Below, in pieces: positions 56,246 to 64,000 of a stretch of 64,000 bases of DNA (positions are counted from its first letter, which is position 1; each line of letters opens with the position of its first letter). The position numbers were made by a program, and so were the translations under genes. Origin of the DNA: Pseudomonas congelans (GTDB taxonomy: Bacteria; Pseudomonadota; Gammaproteobacteria; Pseudomonadales; Pseudomonadaceae); the NCBI RefSeq assembly GCF_900103225.1, contig NZ_FNJH01000002.1, positions 840,345 through 904,344 of the forward strand. Direction: 5' to 3'. The notes below the pieces were generated by a model that had not been told where the DNA came from, did no database searches, and saw only the letters and a list, made by a program, of their open reading frames with translations.

Positions 56246-56884
56246 TCAGTCCTGCGGGCGCAGACGGTACTGCGGCGGCAGTTGCTCGAAACCGCTGATA
56301 GTCACGTCGAGGCTTTTCCAGCGGCCATCCTTGATGCCGTAGATGCAGCCATGCACAGACAGGCTCTGCCCACGGTGCCAGGCGTTCTGCACAATGCTGG
56401 TGTGACCGACGTTGGCCACTTGTTGAATCACGTTCAATTCACACAGGCGGTCGACGCGCTCTTCCTCGGTCGGCAGCTTGGCCAGCAACTCGCGGTTTTC
56501 GTAATACAGGTCACGAATCGTGCGCAACCAGCCGTCGATCAGGCCGAACTGGCGGTCCTGCATGGACGCCCGTACGCCGCCGCAACCGTAGTGGCCTGTG
56601 ACCAGAATGTGTTTGACCTTCAACACGTCCACGGCGTACTGAATCACTGACAGGCAGTTAAGATCGGTGTGCAGCACGACATTGGCCACGTTACGGTGAA
56701 CGAACAGATCACCCGGCAGCATACCGACGATTTCGTTGGCCGGAACGCGTGCATCGGAGCAACCGATCCACAGGAACTCAGGCGTTTGCTGGCGGGCCAG
56801 TTTGGCGAAGAACTCTGGGTCTTCCTGCTTTATCGCATCGGCCCAGCGTGCATTGTTATCAATCAGGTCTTGTAGCTCGTTCAT
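56246..56884 (-). CDS. Beta-class carbonic anhydrase
   Basis: A 212-residue beta-carbonic anhydrase. Zinc ligands are seen in CSDAR (Cys42, with the Asp44-Arg46 dyad) and HYGCGG (His98, Cys101). It interconverts CO2 and bicarbonate in the cytoplasm, supplying bicarbonate for carboxylases. Start is the ATG at 56884 (MNELQDLI); an upstream extension to 56965 is not conserved-looking. In P. aeruginosa a carbonic anhydrase gene also precedes the rimI-holD-mks block, as far as I recall. Confidence 0.93.
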   Translation of the reverse strand: MNELQDLIDNNARWADAIKQEDPEFFAKLARQQTPEFLWIGCSDARVPANEIVGMLPGDLFVHRNVANVVLHTDLNCLSVIQYAVDVLKVKHILVTGHYGCGGVRASMQDRQFGLIDGWLRTIRDLYYENRELLAKLPTEEERVDRLCELNVIQQVANVGHTSIVQNAWHRGQSLSVHGCIYGIKDGRWKSLDVTISGFEQLPPQYRLRPQD

Positions 56885-57055
56885 GCTTTGACGCCTCGAT
56901 AATGATGCCCAGCCTTGGACTGGTGTCCGATCCTTCAAGTCACGCCTGTTTGCCACTACTGGCAAAATTCACCAAGGCTCGTCGGTCAACAAAAAGGAAT
57001 CTTCAAAGTCATGGCCGGTCCACTTTTTACGACCACCTGAAATGAGGATTTCCCC

Positions 57056-57463
57056 ATGAATGATTCACGCCGCCCGTTCGGTGCCACCGAGCCGGAACCC
57101 ATCGACGATAACGAAGACCGCATGGGCTCCATGGAGACGCTCGATTTCGACGAGGAAGAACCGGGCCGTATTGGTGATCTTATCCCTGAAGACGAACTGC
57201 AACATGAAATTCCGGAGCAAAGAGTGCGCGAAGCAGGCCTGACGGGGGCTTCCACGGATGATCACCATTCGACTGACGATGATTTGTCTCCGGAAACCCT
57301 GATCCATGAAGACGGTGCCCGTTCACCGCACGAACCAGGCGCAGACACCGCGGCCGACCTGGATGTGACGGTCGTCGATGAAGATGACATTGGCGGTGGC
57401 AACGGCCTGGACGAAGAAGAACTGGCAATCATCGACCCGCTGGACGGCAACACCCAGCGTTGA
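57056..57463 (+). CDS. Acidic HPr-related pseudomonad protein
   Basis: A 135-residue strongly acidic, disordered-looking protein (many Asp/Glu runs such as DDNEDR and VVDEDDIG, no Cys). It resembles a small protein usually annotated in Pseudomonas as a phosphotransferase HPr-related protein, but no HPr fold or active-site His motif is visible, so that name is doubtful. An ATGAGGA Shine-Dalgarno precedes the ATG. It is convergent with rimI. Function unknown. Confidence 0.75.
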   Translation: MNDSRRPFGATEPEPIDDNEDRMGSMETLDFDEEEPGRIGDLIPEDELQHEIPEQRVREAGLTGASTDDHHSTDDDLSPETLIHEDGARSPHEPGADTAADLDVTVVDEDDIGGGNGLDEEELAIIDPLDGNTQR

Positions 57464-57472
57464 CAGCCTGTA

Positions 57473-57925
57473 CTACTCGAAAAGCGTGCAGGCCATGACG
57501 ACTGCGTCTTCACGGCCGCCGACCGCCGGGTAGTAATCGCGACGCCGGCCTATCTCGTTGAAACCGTAGTTTTCATACAGACGATAGGCTGGGCGGTTGC
57601 TGTCACGCAGCTCCAGAAAGCATTCCCGTGCATTGAGCTGGTAAGCGCGTTTCATCAGGTGGTCGAGCAGCAACAAGCCAAGACCCCGCCACTGATTTTC
57701 TGGCTTGACGGTGATGTTGAGCAGGTGTGCCTCATCGATGATGACCTGAATGACGCCATGCCCGACCTGCTGCGCGCCCTCGAACATCAGCCAGATCTCG
57801 TAGGACTTGAGCCCGTCGAGAAAGATGCCGCGTGTCCAGGGATGACTGAACGCCGCGTATTCGATTTTCAGCACCGCGTCCATGTCGGCTTCGGTCATCC
57901 GGCGGAAGGTTACGGCATCACTCAT
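57473..57925 (-). CDS. rimI: Ribosomal protein S18-alanine N-acetyltransferase
   Basis: A 150-residue GNAT enzyme with the RimI pattern: MLNESR-type neighbour upstream, acetyl-CoA loop VKPENQWRGLGLLLL (about residues 76-90) and the conserved ELRDSNRPAYRLYENYGF segment. It acetylates the N-terminal alanine of ribosomal protein S18. It overlaps the preceding holD-like gene by 8 bases, repeating the holD-rimI arrangement of enteric bacteria. Confidence 0.93.
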   Translation of the reverse strand: MSDAVTFRRMTEADMDAVLKIEYAAFSHPWTRGIFLDGLKSYEIWLMFEGAQQVGHGVIQVIIDEAHLLNITVKPENQWRGLGLLLLDHLMKRAYQLNARECFLELRDSNRPAYRLYENYGFNEIGRRRDYYPAVGGREDAVVMACTLFE

Positions 57926-58724
57926 CGATCGATTTCCAGCGCGTCATCAGCCGACGCATGGCTTTCCAGACGTCTGCCTTGCGCTCAGGCTCGTCCATCA
58001 GTAATTCAAGACCGGGCAGCGCCCAGGCAGTGCCCAGACCCTCGATCTGCAGTTCACGGTGGTAAGACTCGGCATCCGCTTCACCGGCGTACTTCATCGA
58101 CGGCAGACCGATCAGCCACAGGCAGGCGCAGGGCTCGTCCTCAAGCCGAGCACCGACGAAGCCCTGCACGAAGTCGCGCGCGGCCTCCGGGCCCTGGTCC
58201 ATCTGGCCGCGGACCAGCAACGGCCAGCGCACGGGCTCGCCGATGATCTGCGGGCTGTCGGGCAGACCGGCGGCGCGCAGCATGTCCTTGAGCAGCAGAT
58301 AAGAAGGGTCGCGGCTCTGAAACGGCTGACCGGTGGTGAGTTCGACCAGTAACAGGCAGCGTCCGGCGCGCAACAATTGCAGGGCAAAGCGCGGTGGCGG
58401 TACCACCGGCGCCTTGGGTGGCGCCGGCTCGGCTTCTTCGGCGGCAGGGGTGGCTGTGCGCGTGCTGGCCAATGAAGGGCGCGGCACCTCGACCTTCGGG
58501 CGCTCGGGCTGCCGTGCCACCGGCTCGACGTTCGACGTTTCGGCAGGCGCAGCGTGCTCCGCTGGCGAAGCAGCAGGCGCGACACGCTGCACCTCGACCG
58601 GCGGCGGCAACGGTACAAGCAGTTGCGGACGCGACGGCGCGGCGAATGGCAGTTCTGTGCGCGGCAGCCAGTTGACCACCTGCATGGCAGTCAAATAAGC
58701 GCGGCGACGGGACTCGTTGAGCAA
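57918..58724 (-). CDS. holD: DNA polymerase III psi subunit, pseudomonad type
   Basis: A 268-residue protein, longer than enteric HolD because of a Pro/Ala/Glu-rich linker (about residues 45-110). Its N-terminus ESRRRAYLTAMQVVNWLPR aligns with the SRRDWQLQQLGITQW start of E. coli psi, and it sits directly before rimI, as holD does. The P. aeruginosa protein at this place was shown biochemically to be psi. The start codon is a TTG at 58724, chosen because it keeps the conserved N-terminus; an ATG at 58685 would lose it. Automatic annotation may call it a TonB-like protein because of the Pro-rich linker. Divergent from mksF. Confidence 0.75.
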   Translation of the reverse strand: MLNESRRRAYLTAMQVVNWLPRTELPFAAPSRPQLLVPLPPPVEVQRVAPAASPAEHAAPAETSNVEPVARQPERPKVEVPRPSLASTRTATPAAEEAEPAPPKAPVVPPPRFALQLLRAGRCLLLVELTTGQPFQSRDPSYLLLKDMLRAAGLPDSPQIIGEPVRWPLLVRGQMDQGPEAARDFVQGFVGARLEDEPCACLWLIGLPSMKYAGEADAESYHRELQIEGLGTAWALPGLELLMDEPERKADVWKAMRRLMTRWKSIDE

Positions 58725-58868
58725 GGGTCGGCCACCTGTGGATAAGTTAAGCGCGCAATTCTAGCGTTGTTCGCCTTTTTGCGCTGCAGCATATCGCCCG
58801 CAGGTGAAATATCAGTCGGCTGATGCAGTACAATTGCCGCTTTTCACTTGCCAACAGTCGGCCTAACG

Positions 58869-60146
58869 ATGATCGAACCCAAGCGCGTTCTGCGCGCCCT
58901 TGCCGAGCACTGGGCGCTCCTTGAGCCCTTATGCGAACATTTCGACCAGGGTACGTTGAGCCTGAGCGAGCTGCGCCTGCAATTGGGCGCTCAGCAGCAG
59001 GACAGCACTCCGCAAGACATCACCAATCTGCTGGACGTGTGGATCCGTCTGGACATTCTGGTGCCCGTCGCGAAAAGCCCGAACCGTTTCGAGCTCAATG
59101 CACAGATCCATGACTTCCTGTCGTACCTGCGCCGCGAGCACCGCCTGGGTCTGTGCCTGGAAATCGAGGCCTACCTGCGCCACCTTGAGCGACTGGCCGG
59201 CTACATTCAGGACGCGTTCGATGTTCGCGACGCCAACGACCTGGCCAGACAGCTGCGGCTGCTGGACATGCGTGTGCGCGACGTACTCAAGAAACTTGCC
59301 AACGATGAACAGGCGCTGGTCGCCGTAGCCGACCGGGCCAAGACCAGTGACCGGCAGATCCCGTTGCGCCAGCGCTATGCCGAAGTCCTGGCGACGTGGG
59401 ACGAATACGTCGAGCCGATGATTCAGCTGGTCAACGCCGACGGTGCGTTCGAGCAGGGTGTCCGCAAGGTCGAGAACGTCCTGCTGCGTCTGTTGACCGA
59501 GCAACAACGTCTCGGTCATCTGGTCGACGACGACATGCTGCTGCGCACCCACGCGCGCATCCTCGAAATGCAGACCAGTGCCCAGCTGACCTTGCGCCAT
59601 GCGCGCGAACTGCTGCTGCCACTGCGTGAAGAAGCGCGTCGCCACAACGCGGTGACACGCGGTGCAGCGCTGGCCTTGTCTGCCATTCGCCGCAAGGGGC
59701 TGGATGCAGTGCCTCAGGCGGCCATGCCGTTGTTTACCCGTCCGCAAAGTACGTTCCTGGGCAGTGCAAGTCAGGTCGAGGCCTACGTGTATGCCTTGGC
59801 GCGCTTTGAACCCAAGCCCGCGAGATTCCCCAAGGCCAGCGGCACCCGCAAGGGCCAGGCGCCACGCGCACCGCGCACCGTCAAGGAGATGCTCGAGCGC
59901 TGCGAAGACGCCTTGCCGATGCCTGACCTGATGGTCTGGTTGCTGGAGCAGGAGCCGACCGGCGAGACCGACGAGCTGCTCTACTGGTTCTCACGCCTGT
60001 CGCGCGACAAGCGCTTCGCCCGTGAACGCCTCGAGCGTCGCGAATATTTCACCCGGGAGCACCGCGTCAGCCTGCGCTCCTTTGCCCTGCTCGCTGCAAA
60101 AGACGAGCAGGCCGAGCCTTCCGAGAGCACCGTTCATGCATCTTGA
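58869..60146 (+). CDS. mksF: Condensin subunit MksF (kleisin)
   Basis: A 425-residue protein of the MksF/MukF kleisin family. N-terminal winged-helix-like dimerisation region (about 1-110), long helical middle, and a C-terminal part that binds the SMC-like head. It is first in mksF-mksE-mksB with overlaps of 11 and 4 bases, so expression is tightly coupled. Start ATG at 58869 (MIEPKRVL); an in-frame GTG-like start seven codons earlier has no ribosome-binding site. It links the two MksB heads and recruits MksE. Confidence 0.9.
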   Translation: MIEPKRVLRALAEHWALLEPLCEHFDQGTLSLSELRLQLGAQQQDSTPQDITNLLDVWIRLDILVPVAKSPNRFELNAQIHDFLSYLRREHRLGLCLEIEAYLRHLERLAGYIQDAFDVRDANDLARQLRLLDMRVRDVLKKLANDEQALVAVADRAKTSDRQIPLRQRYAEVLATWDEYVEPMIQLVNADGAFEQGVRKVENVLLRLLTEQQRLGHLVDDDMLLRTHARILEMQTSAQLTLRHARELLLPLREEARRHNAVTRGAALALSAIRRKGLDAVPQAAMPLFTRPQSTFLGSASQVEAYVYALARFEPKPARFPKASGTRKGQAPRAPRTVKEMLERCEDALPMPDLMVWLLEQEPTGETDELLYWFSRLSRDKRFARERLERREYFTREHRVSLRSFALLAAKDEQAEPSESTVHAS

Positions 60147-60843
60147 TCTATCCGAAATGTCCCAGCTCGCGCCGATCTTTCGCGAGCTGTTCAAGGGCTA
60201 TCACATCAGCCGCCGCGACCCGGAGCTGTACACCCAGCTCTCCAACTGCCAGGACCAGTACCGCACACTGTTCAAGGCGCTGGGCTTCGAACTGGTCTGC
60301 GACACGCGTGGCTTTTATTACTTCGTACCGGAACTGGCTGCCGCGCAGGTGAACAAGACCGCCCAGCGCCTGGCACTGTTTACCTTCATCCTCGTGGAAC
60401 ATCTGGCAGATCAGGGCCGTGATCCCATGTCCGTGCTCGACGGTGGCAGCCTGGGCCGCGACGAGCTGCCTTCGATGCTGGAAAAGTACCGCGACCTGTT
60501 TCTCCAGGCTGAAGTACAGACCCCGGAAGAGCTTGAAGAAAAGATCATGCGCCGCATGACGCAGTTGGGCTTCGCCAGTGAGGAAGTGGGTATTTACCGC
60601 TTCCTGCCACCGATGCATCGTTTTCTCGATGTGTGCCTGTCGGTGCAACAGGACCGCGATCTGGCAGCCAGCCTGCATAGCGCCCTGCCCCTGCCGACGC
60701 CAGTGCTCATCGATGACGACAGCGACGAGAAGCTGCTGGAAACCGATGACCCGCTGGACCTGGCTGAATTCGGCGAAGAGACCGAAGAAGAGGCACTGGC
60801 CCGGGCAATCGCCGATGAGCAACAACAGGAGATGGACACATGA
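60136..60843 (+). CDS. mksE: Condensin subunit MksE
   Basis: A 235-residue protein of the MksE/MukE family, with two winged-helix-like modules predicted and an acidic C-terminus (DDDSDEKLLETDDPLDLAEFGEETEEEA). It starts at the ATG at 60136, 11 bases inside the mksF end, and ends in ATGA overlapping the mksB start. The frame stays open 38 codons upstream but that part is antisense to nothing functional and lacks a start signal. Functions with MksF to regulate MksB ATP hydrolysis and DNA binding. Confidence 0.9.
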   Translation: MHLDLSEMSQLAPIFRELFKGYHISRRDPELYTQLSNCQDQYRTLFKALGFELVCDTRGFYYFVPELAAAQVNKTAQRLALFTFILVEHLADQGRDPMSVLDGGSLGRDELPSMLEKYRDLFLQAEVQTPEELEEKIMRRMTQLGFASEEVGIYRFLPPMHRFLDVCLSVQQDRDLAASLHSALPLPTPVLIDDDSDEKLLETDDPLDLAEFGEETEEEALARAIADEQQQEMDT

Positions 60844-63659
60844 GCCAGGAACGTTATGGCATCCGCCGCTTTGCCCTGTTGAACACTGCCGGCTACAGCC
60901 TCGGCCTGTTCCCGCTGGAAAACCCGTTGTCGGTATATGGCGCGAACAACCTCGGCAAAAGCGCCTCGATCAACGCCCTGCAGTTCCCGATTCTGGCGCG
61001 CATGTCGGACATGAGCTTCGGCAAATACAGCCTGGAACAATCGCGGCGCTTCTACTTCGCCTCCGACACCAGCTACATTCTGGTGGAAGTTTCCCTGCCT
61101 CACGGCCCGCATGTCATCGGCGTCGTGGGTCGCGGTCCGGGCGGCGGCTTCGGCCATCAGTTCTTCGCCTATGCCGGCGAGCTGGATCTGGGTCATTACC
61201 AGAAGAACGACACCTGCCTGCGTCAGAAAGAGCTGTTCAGCAACCTGGAAAGCCAGGGCCTGAAAGCCTACGAACTGAAACCTGACGAACTGCGCCGTCT
61301 GCTGGTCGGCGGCCACACGTCGATCCCGCTGGACCTGACCTTGATCCCGCTGCGCTCCACCAGCGAGCAGAGCCTCAAGACCTTCCGCGCACTGTTCATC
61401 AACCTGCTGCACATGCGTGAAATCACGGCCGCCAAACTCAAGCAGCTGTTTCTGGATGCCTTCGAGCACAGCCTGCGTTCGGGCAGCGTCGACTACATTG
61501 CCGCCTGCGAAGAAGCCTTCCGCGATGTGCGGCGTATGGAACAGGACTACAACTCGCTGGTGCTGGCGGGTCCACTGGTCGAGGCGCTGGCCGCTGGCGT
61601 CAAGCAGCGCGATGTGTTGCGCGGCAAGCTGCATCGTCTGTCACCGATCCTCGACTCACTGCTCGGCACCTGGTCGGATTACTCCGGTGCACGCAAGGAA
61701 GAACTGGTCATTCAGGCCGAGCATTATCGTGCTCAGCAGGATGAGATGCAGAACGATCAGCGCAGCAGCACTCAGGAACTGATGCGACTGGAGCGCGAAA
61801 TCAGCAGCATCCAGCGCTGGGTGGGCGAGCTGTCGGTGCTGAAGAATCGTTTTGCGCTGGTCGATGACGTCAAGGTGCTGGAGCAACAACTGCTCGCCGC
61901 CAAGGACGCTCACGATGAGCTGGCCGGTGCGCTGGCCCAGTCCCGGCAGTTCAGCGCCGAAGACCTGGACGAGCGTTTGCGCGATCTGGAAAAACGCCTC
62001 AAGTCGGTCAAGCAACAGCTCGATCATGCGGACAACAACAGTTATGCCCGTCTGCGTGAAGAGTTTTCCCAGCCGGACGTAGAACGTCTGATGCGCCTGT
62101 TCAACAGCGCGCTGTTCAGCTTGCCGTTGGGTGAGCAAGGTATTGCGCTGGATGACGGCGATGCGTGGGTCAAGTCGCTGGAGACCATTCTGGATGGCTT
62201 CAAGGGCGATCAGTTTGCAGTACCGGGGCTGACGATCAACCTGTCGAGCATCGAGCCTCCTGCCCTGCAGGCGCTGGCCGATCGTGCCGCGTTGCGCGAT
62301 CAGAAAGAGCGACTGGAGAAAGAACTCAAACAACTGAAAACCCAGCAGGCTGTCGCCGCCGACCGTTCGGCGAGCAAGACCCAGACCGAAGCGCTGTATC
62401 AGCAGGTGCTGGATGCTCAAAAGGCGCTTGAAGACTTCCGTCGTTGCCAGACCTTGAGCGCGGAGGAATCCACCAAGCTGGAAGAGCTGGCGCAGATGGA
62501 AGCCGCTCAGGATGAACTGAAACGCTCCAGCGACGCGTTCACCGAGCGCGTTCAGCAACTGTCAGCCAAGCTGCAATTGATCGCACGTCAGATCGGCGAT
62601 ATGGAATCCAAGCAACGTACGCTGGACGATGCGCTACGTCGCCGTCAGTTGCTGCCTGCGGATCTTCCGTTCGGCACACCGTTCATGGACCCGATCGATG
62701 ATTCCATGGATAACCTGTTGCCGCTGCTCAACGACTACCAGGACAGCTGGCAGGGTCTGTTGCGCAGCGATGGGCAGATCGAAGCGCTGTACGCACAGGT
62801 TCGTCTCAAGGGTGTGGCCAAGTTCGACAGCGAGGACGACATGGAGCGTCGCCTGCAGTTATTGATCAATGCCTACGCACACCGTACCGACGAAGCGCTT
62901 ACGCTGGGCAAGGCGCGTCGCGCTGCGGTTACGGATATCGCAAGGACCCTGCGCAATATTCGTAGCGACTATGACAGCCTTGAGCATCAACTGGCGCTGT
63001 TCAACCGCGAGATCAACAAGCGTCAGGTCTCGAACCTGGCGAGCTTCCGTATCGTGCTCGCCCCTAACAAGGAAGCGCTCAAGCACATCGACCAGATCAT
63101 CCACAGCGCCGGGCAGTACGAAGAAGGCGAGACGCTGTCGGTCTTTGACCTGAGCCAGAGCGCAGAGCAGGACAACAAAAACGAAGAAGCCAAGGAATAT
63201 CTGGCGCGGCTTGTGGCTGCCAACCACAACCAATTAGGCTTGAAAGACCTGTTCGAATTGGCATTCGAGATCACCAAGGTCAATGGTCAGCCGGTTATCC
63301 ACACCGATATCGATGGCGCGGCCTCCAACGGCACCACGATGACCATCAAGGCGCTGACCAACATGTACCTGCTGTTGCACTTGATGGATCGCGATCAGGC
63401 AGGGCGTGTGCGCTTGCCTTACTACCTGGACGAAGCAGCAGACATCGACGAAAAGAATCAGGCAGCACTGCTGGAAACCAGTCTGCAACTGGGCTTCGTT
63501 CCAATTCTGGCCAGTGTGAAGCCACAGGTTTCGGCCCACGTCGCCATCGACCTGGAAGGCGGCAGCGGACCCAATGGCATCTACATTGATGAAGCGGACT
63601 GGAAATACATTCAGCGCCGTGACGATGTGAAACCAGAGGTTCCGGAACTGGCCTCGTAA
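60840..63659 (+). CDS. mksB: SMC-like condensin ATPase MksB
   Basis: A 939-residue SMC/MukB-like ATPase. Walker A is GANNLGKSASINAL (about residues 33-46), an altered form with NNLG before the Lys-Ser; two long coiled-coil arms occupy about 290-450 and 540-790 with a hinge-like break between; the signature ASNGTTMTIKAL and Walker B RLPYYLDEAADIDEKN lie near residues 825-865. It compacts and organises the chromosome with MksF and MksE. No MksG-type nuclease gene follows: a strong terminator and an unrelated gene come next, so this is a MksBEF condensin rather than the MksBEFG/Wadjet plasmid-defence form. Confidence 0.93.
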   Translation: MSQERYGIRRFALLNTAGYSLGLFPLENPLSVYGANNLGKSASINALQFPILARMSDMSFGKYSLEQSRRFYFASDTSYILVEVSLPHGPHVIGVVGRGPGGGFGHQFFAYAGELDLGHYQKNDTCLRQKELFSNLESQGLKAYELKPDELRRLLVGGHTSIPLDLTLIPLRSTSEQSLKTFRALFINLLHMREITAAKLKQLFLDAFEHSLRSGSVDYIAACEEAFRDVRRMEQDYNSLVLAGPLVEALAAGVKQRDVLRGKLHRLSPILDSLLGTWSDYSGARKEELVIQAEHYRAQQDEMQNDQRSSTQELMRLEREISSIQRWVGELSVLKNRFALVDDVKVLEQQLLAAKDAHDELAGALAQSRQFSAEDLDERLRDLEKRLKSVKQQLDHADNNSYARLREEFSQPDVERLMRLFNSALFSLPLGEQGIALDDGDAWVKSLETILDGFKGDQFAVPGLTINLSSIEPPALQALADRAALRDQKERLEKELKQLKTQQAVAADRSASKTQTEALYQQVLDAQKALEDFRRCQTLSAEESTKLEELAQMEAAQDELKRSSDAFTERVQQLSAKLQLIARQIGDMESKQRTLDDALRRRQLLPADLPFGTPFMDPIDDSMDNLLPLLNDYQDSWQGLLRSDGQIEALYAQVRLKGVAKFDSEDDMERRLQLLINAYAHRTDEALTLGKARRAAVTDIARTLRNIRSDYDSLEHQLALFNREINKRQVSNLASFRIVLAPNKEALKHIDQIIHSAGQYEEGETLSVFDLSQSAEQDNKNEEAKEYLARLVAANHNQLGLKDLFELAFEITKVNGQPVIHTDIDGAASNGTTMTIKALTNMYLLLHLMDRDQAGRVRLPYYLDEAADIDEKNQAALLETSLQLGFVPILASVKPQVSAHVAIDLEGGSGPNGIYIDEADWKYIQRRDDVKPEVPELAS

Positions 63660-63679
63660 GGGCTGTAAGTTGTAGCCAG

Positions 63680-63708
63680 AAGGCCGCATGAGAATGCGGC
63701 CTTTTTTA
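63680..63708 (+). terminator. Terminator of the mks operon
   Basis: AAGGCCGCAT-GAGA-ATGCGGCCTTTTTT: a 10-bp stem followed by a T-run, 21 bases past the mksB stop. Confidence 0.92.
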
Positions 63709-63832
63709 TTGTCTTCCCATTGAGTGAGGTCCGGTTGCAGGCCTCAGGCGAACAGACTCTTTATTCATCGAATTCATAATGAGTTGCAGCAAACACGCAT
63801 ACGATTACACGAGGCAGGCTTGGAGTGACCCC

Positions 63833-64000
63833 ATGAAAACGATACTGCTGACGGTCTTGCTGGTCGTCGCTGCAACAGCGCAGGCAACTGACTACTACGT
63901 GGCCCCCAATGGCGATGATCACGCGGCAGGTACCAAAGCCGCACCGTTGCGCTCCATCATGCGCGCACAGCAAGCCGCAAAAGCCGGCGATACGGTGTAC
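63833..64000 (+). CDS. N-terminus of a secreted right-handed beta-helix protein (partial)
   Basis: The window ends inside this gene, 56 codons in. A signal peptide (residues 1-19, ending TAQA) is followed by TDYYVAPNGDDHAAGT and PLRSIMRAQQAAKAGDTVY, the beginning typical of parallel beta-helix (pectate-lyase-like, DUF1565) proteins. An AGTG-containing ribosome-binding stretch (TTGGAGTG) precedes the ATG at 63833. It may be a polysaccharide lyase or a related secreted enzyme; catalytic residues lie beyond the window. Confidence 0.75.
   Translation, partial: MKTILLTVLLVVAATAQATDYYVAPNGDDHAAGTKAAPLRSIMRAQQAAKAGDTVY

Noticed and set aside
57918..58724. TonB-like energy transducer
   Set aside because: The Pro-rich stretch is only a linker; there is no N-terminal membrane anchor or TonB C-terminal domain, while the N-terminus and context match HolD.
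58869..63659. Wadjet anti-plasmid defence system
   Set aside because: No MksG/JetD nuclease gene is next to mksFEB.
1..64000. CRISPR arrays, insertion sequences, prophage
   Set aside because: No regularly spaced repeats, transposase or phage structural genes were found on either strand.

Overview
The window is chromosomal DNA of a Pseudomonas, most likely of the Pseudomonas syringae group. The main evidence is a uronate dehydrogenase almost identical in layout to the characterised P. syringae enzyme, a phosphatidylcholine synthase, D-rhamnose nucleotide-sugar genes (D-rhamnan O-antigen), six chemoreceptor genes and an intact rimI/holD/mksFEB block in the pseudomonad order. Most genes are GC-rich. 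The surface-polysaccharide genes at 1-3.6 kb and parts of 40-42.5 kb look more AT-rich. No phage, insertion sequence or CRISPR array was seen.

Layout. 0-3.6 kb: the end of an O-antigen modification cluster (GtrII-type glucosyltransferase, a decayed AT-rich gap, a rhamnosyltransferase-like GT2). 3.8-13.4 kb: a chemoreceptor, tRNA-Met, a LysR regulator divergent from lldD (L-lactate dehydrogenase), a secreted 11-residue-repeat protein, and two divergent chemoreceptors (a dCache amino-acid type and an HBM organic-acid type). 13.5-22.8 kb: an SDR and a hexuronate oxidation module (OprD-family porin, Udh, aldarolactonase, TRAP DctPQM, EamA exporter, aldose 1-epimerase). 22.9-27.1 kb: an ECF sigma/ChrR-type anti-sigma pair, a stand-alone EPSP synthase and a response-regulator-CheC-like/PAS pair. 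27.3-30.6 kb: an Xre-RES toxin-antitoxin pair, a ParE toxin remnant, mltA and a GNAT. 30.6-38.4 kb: a divergent locus of exbD-tonB-receptor-exbB-phospholipase-D-like facing GNAT-phoD, with a Pho-box-like tandem repeat between them. 38.5-45.9 kb: a BdlA-like PAS chemoreceptor, convergent rmd and gmd, a diguanylate cyclase, a GNAT and a 4HB chemoreceptor. 46.2-56.2 kb: PhoD-like phosphatase-pcs, sotB, a DCC thiol protein, yjdM, an OafA-type acyltransferase, an HD hydrolase and another 4HB chemoreceptor. 56.2-64 kb: beta-carbonic anhydrase, an acidic HPr-related protein, rimI-holD, mksF-mksE-mksB, and the start of a secreted beta-helix protein cut by the window edge.

How the genes work together. 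The uronate module fits uptake of pectin-derived galacturonate or glucuronate and its oxidation to aldarate, with a shared operator-like palindrome in front of two of its units. The TonB/PhoD/phospholipase-D-like locus reads as a phosphate-starvation scavenging unit, in which the TonB-dependent receptor may import a phosphorylated or phosphate-containing solute. rmd and gmd make GDP-D-rhamnose; GtrII, GT2 and the OafA-like acyltransferase may decorate the resulting polysaccharide. mksFEB is a condensin without the nuclease subunit MksG, so it is better read as a chromosome-organising system than as Wadjet defence.

The most interesting unexplained items are the Pho-box-flanked TonB locus, the repeated operator in the uronate module, the LEA-like 11-mer protein, the autoregulatory ECF promoter candidate, and the extra EPSP synthase with an unusual glyphosate-loop residue.
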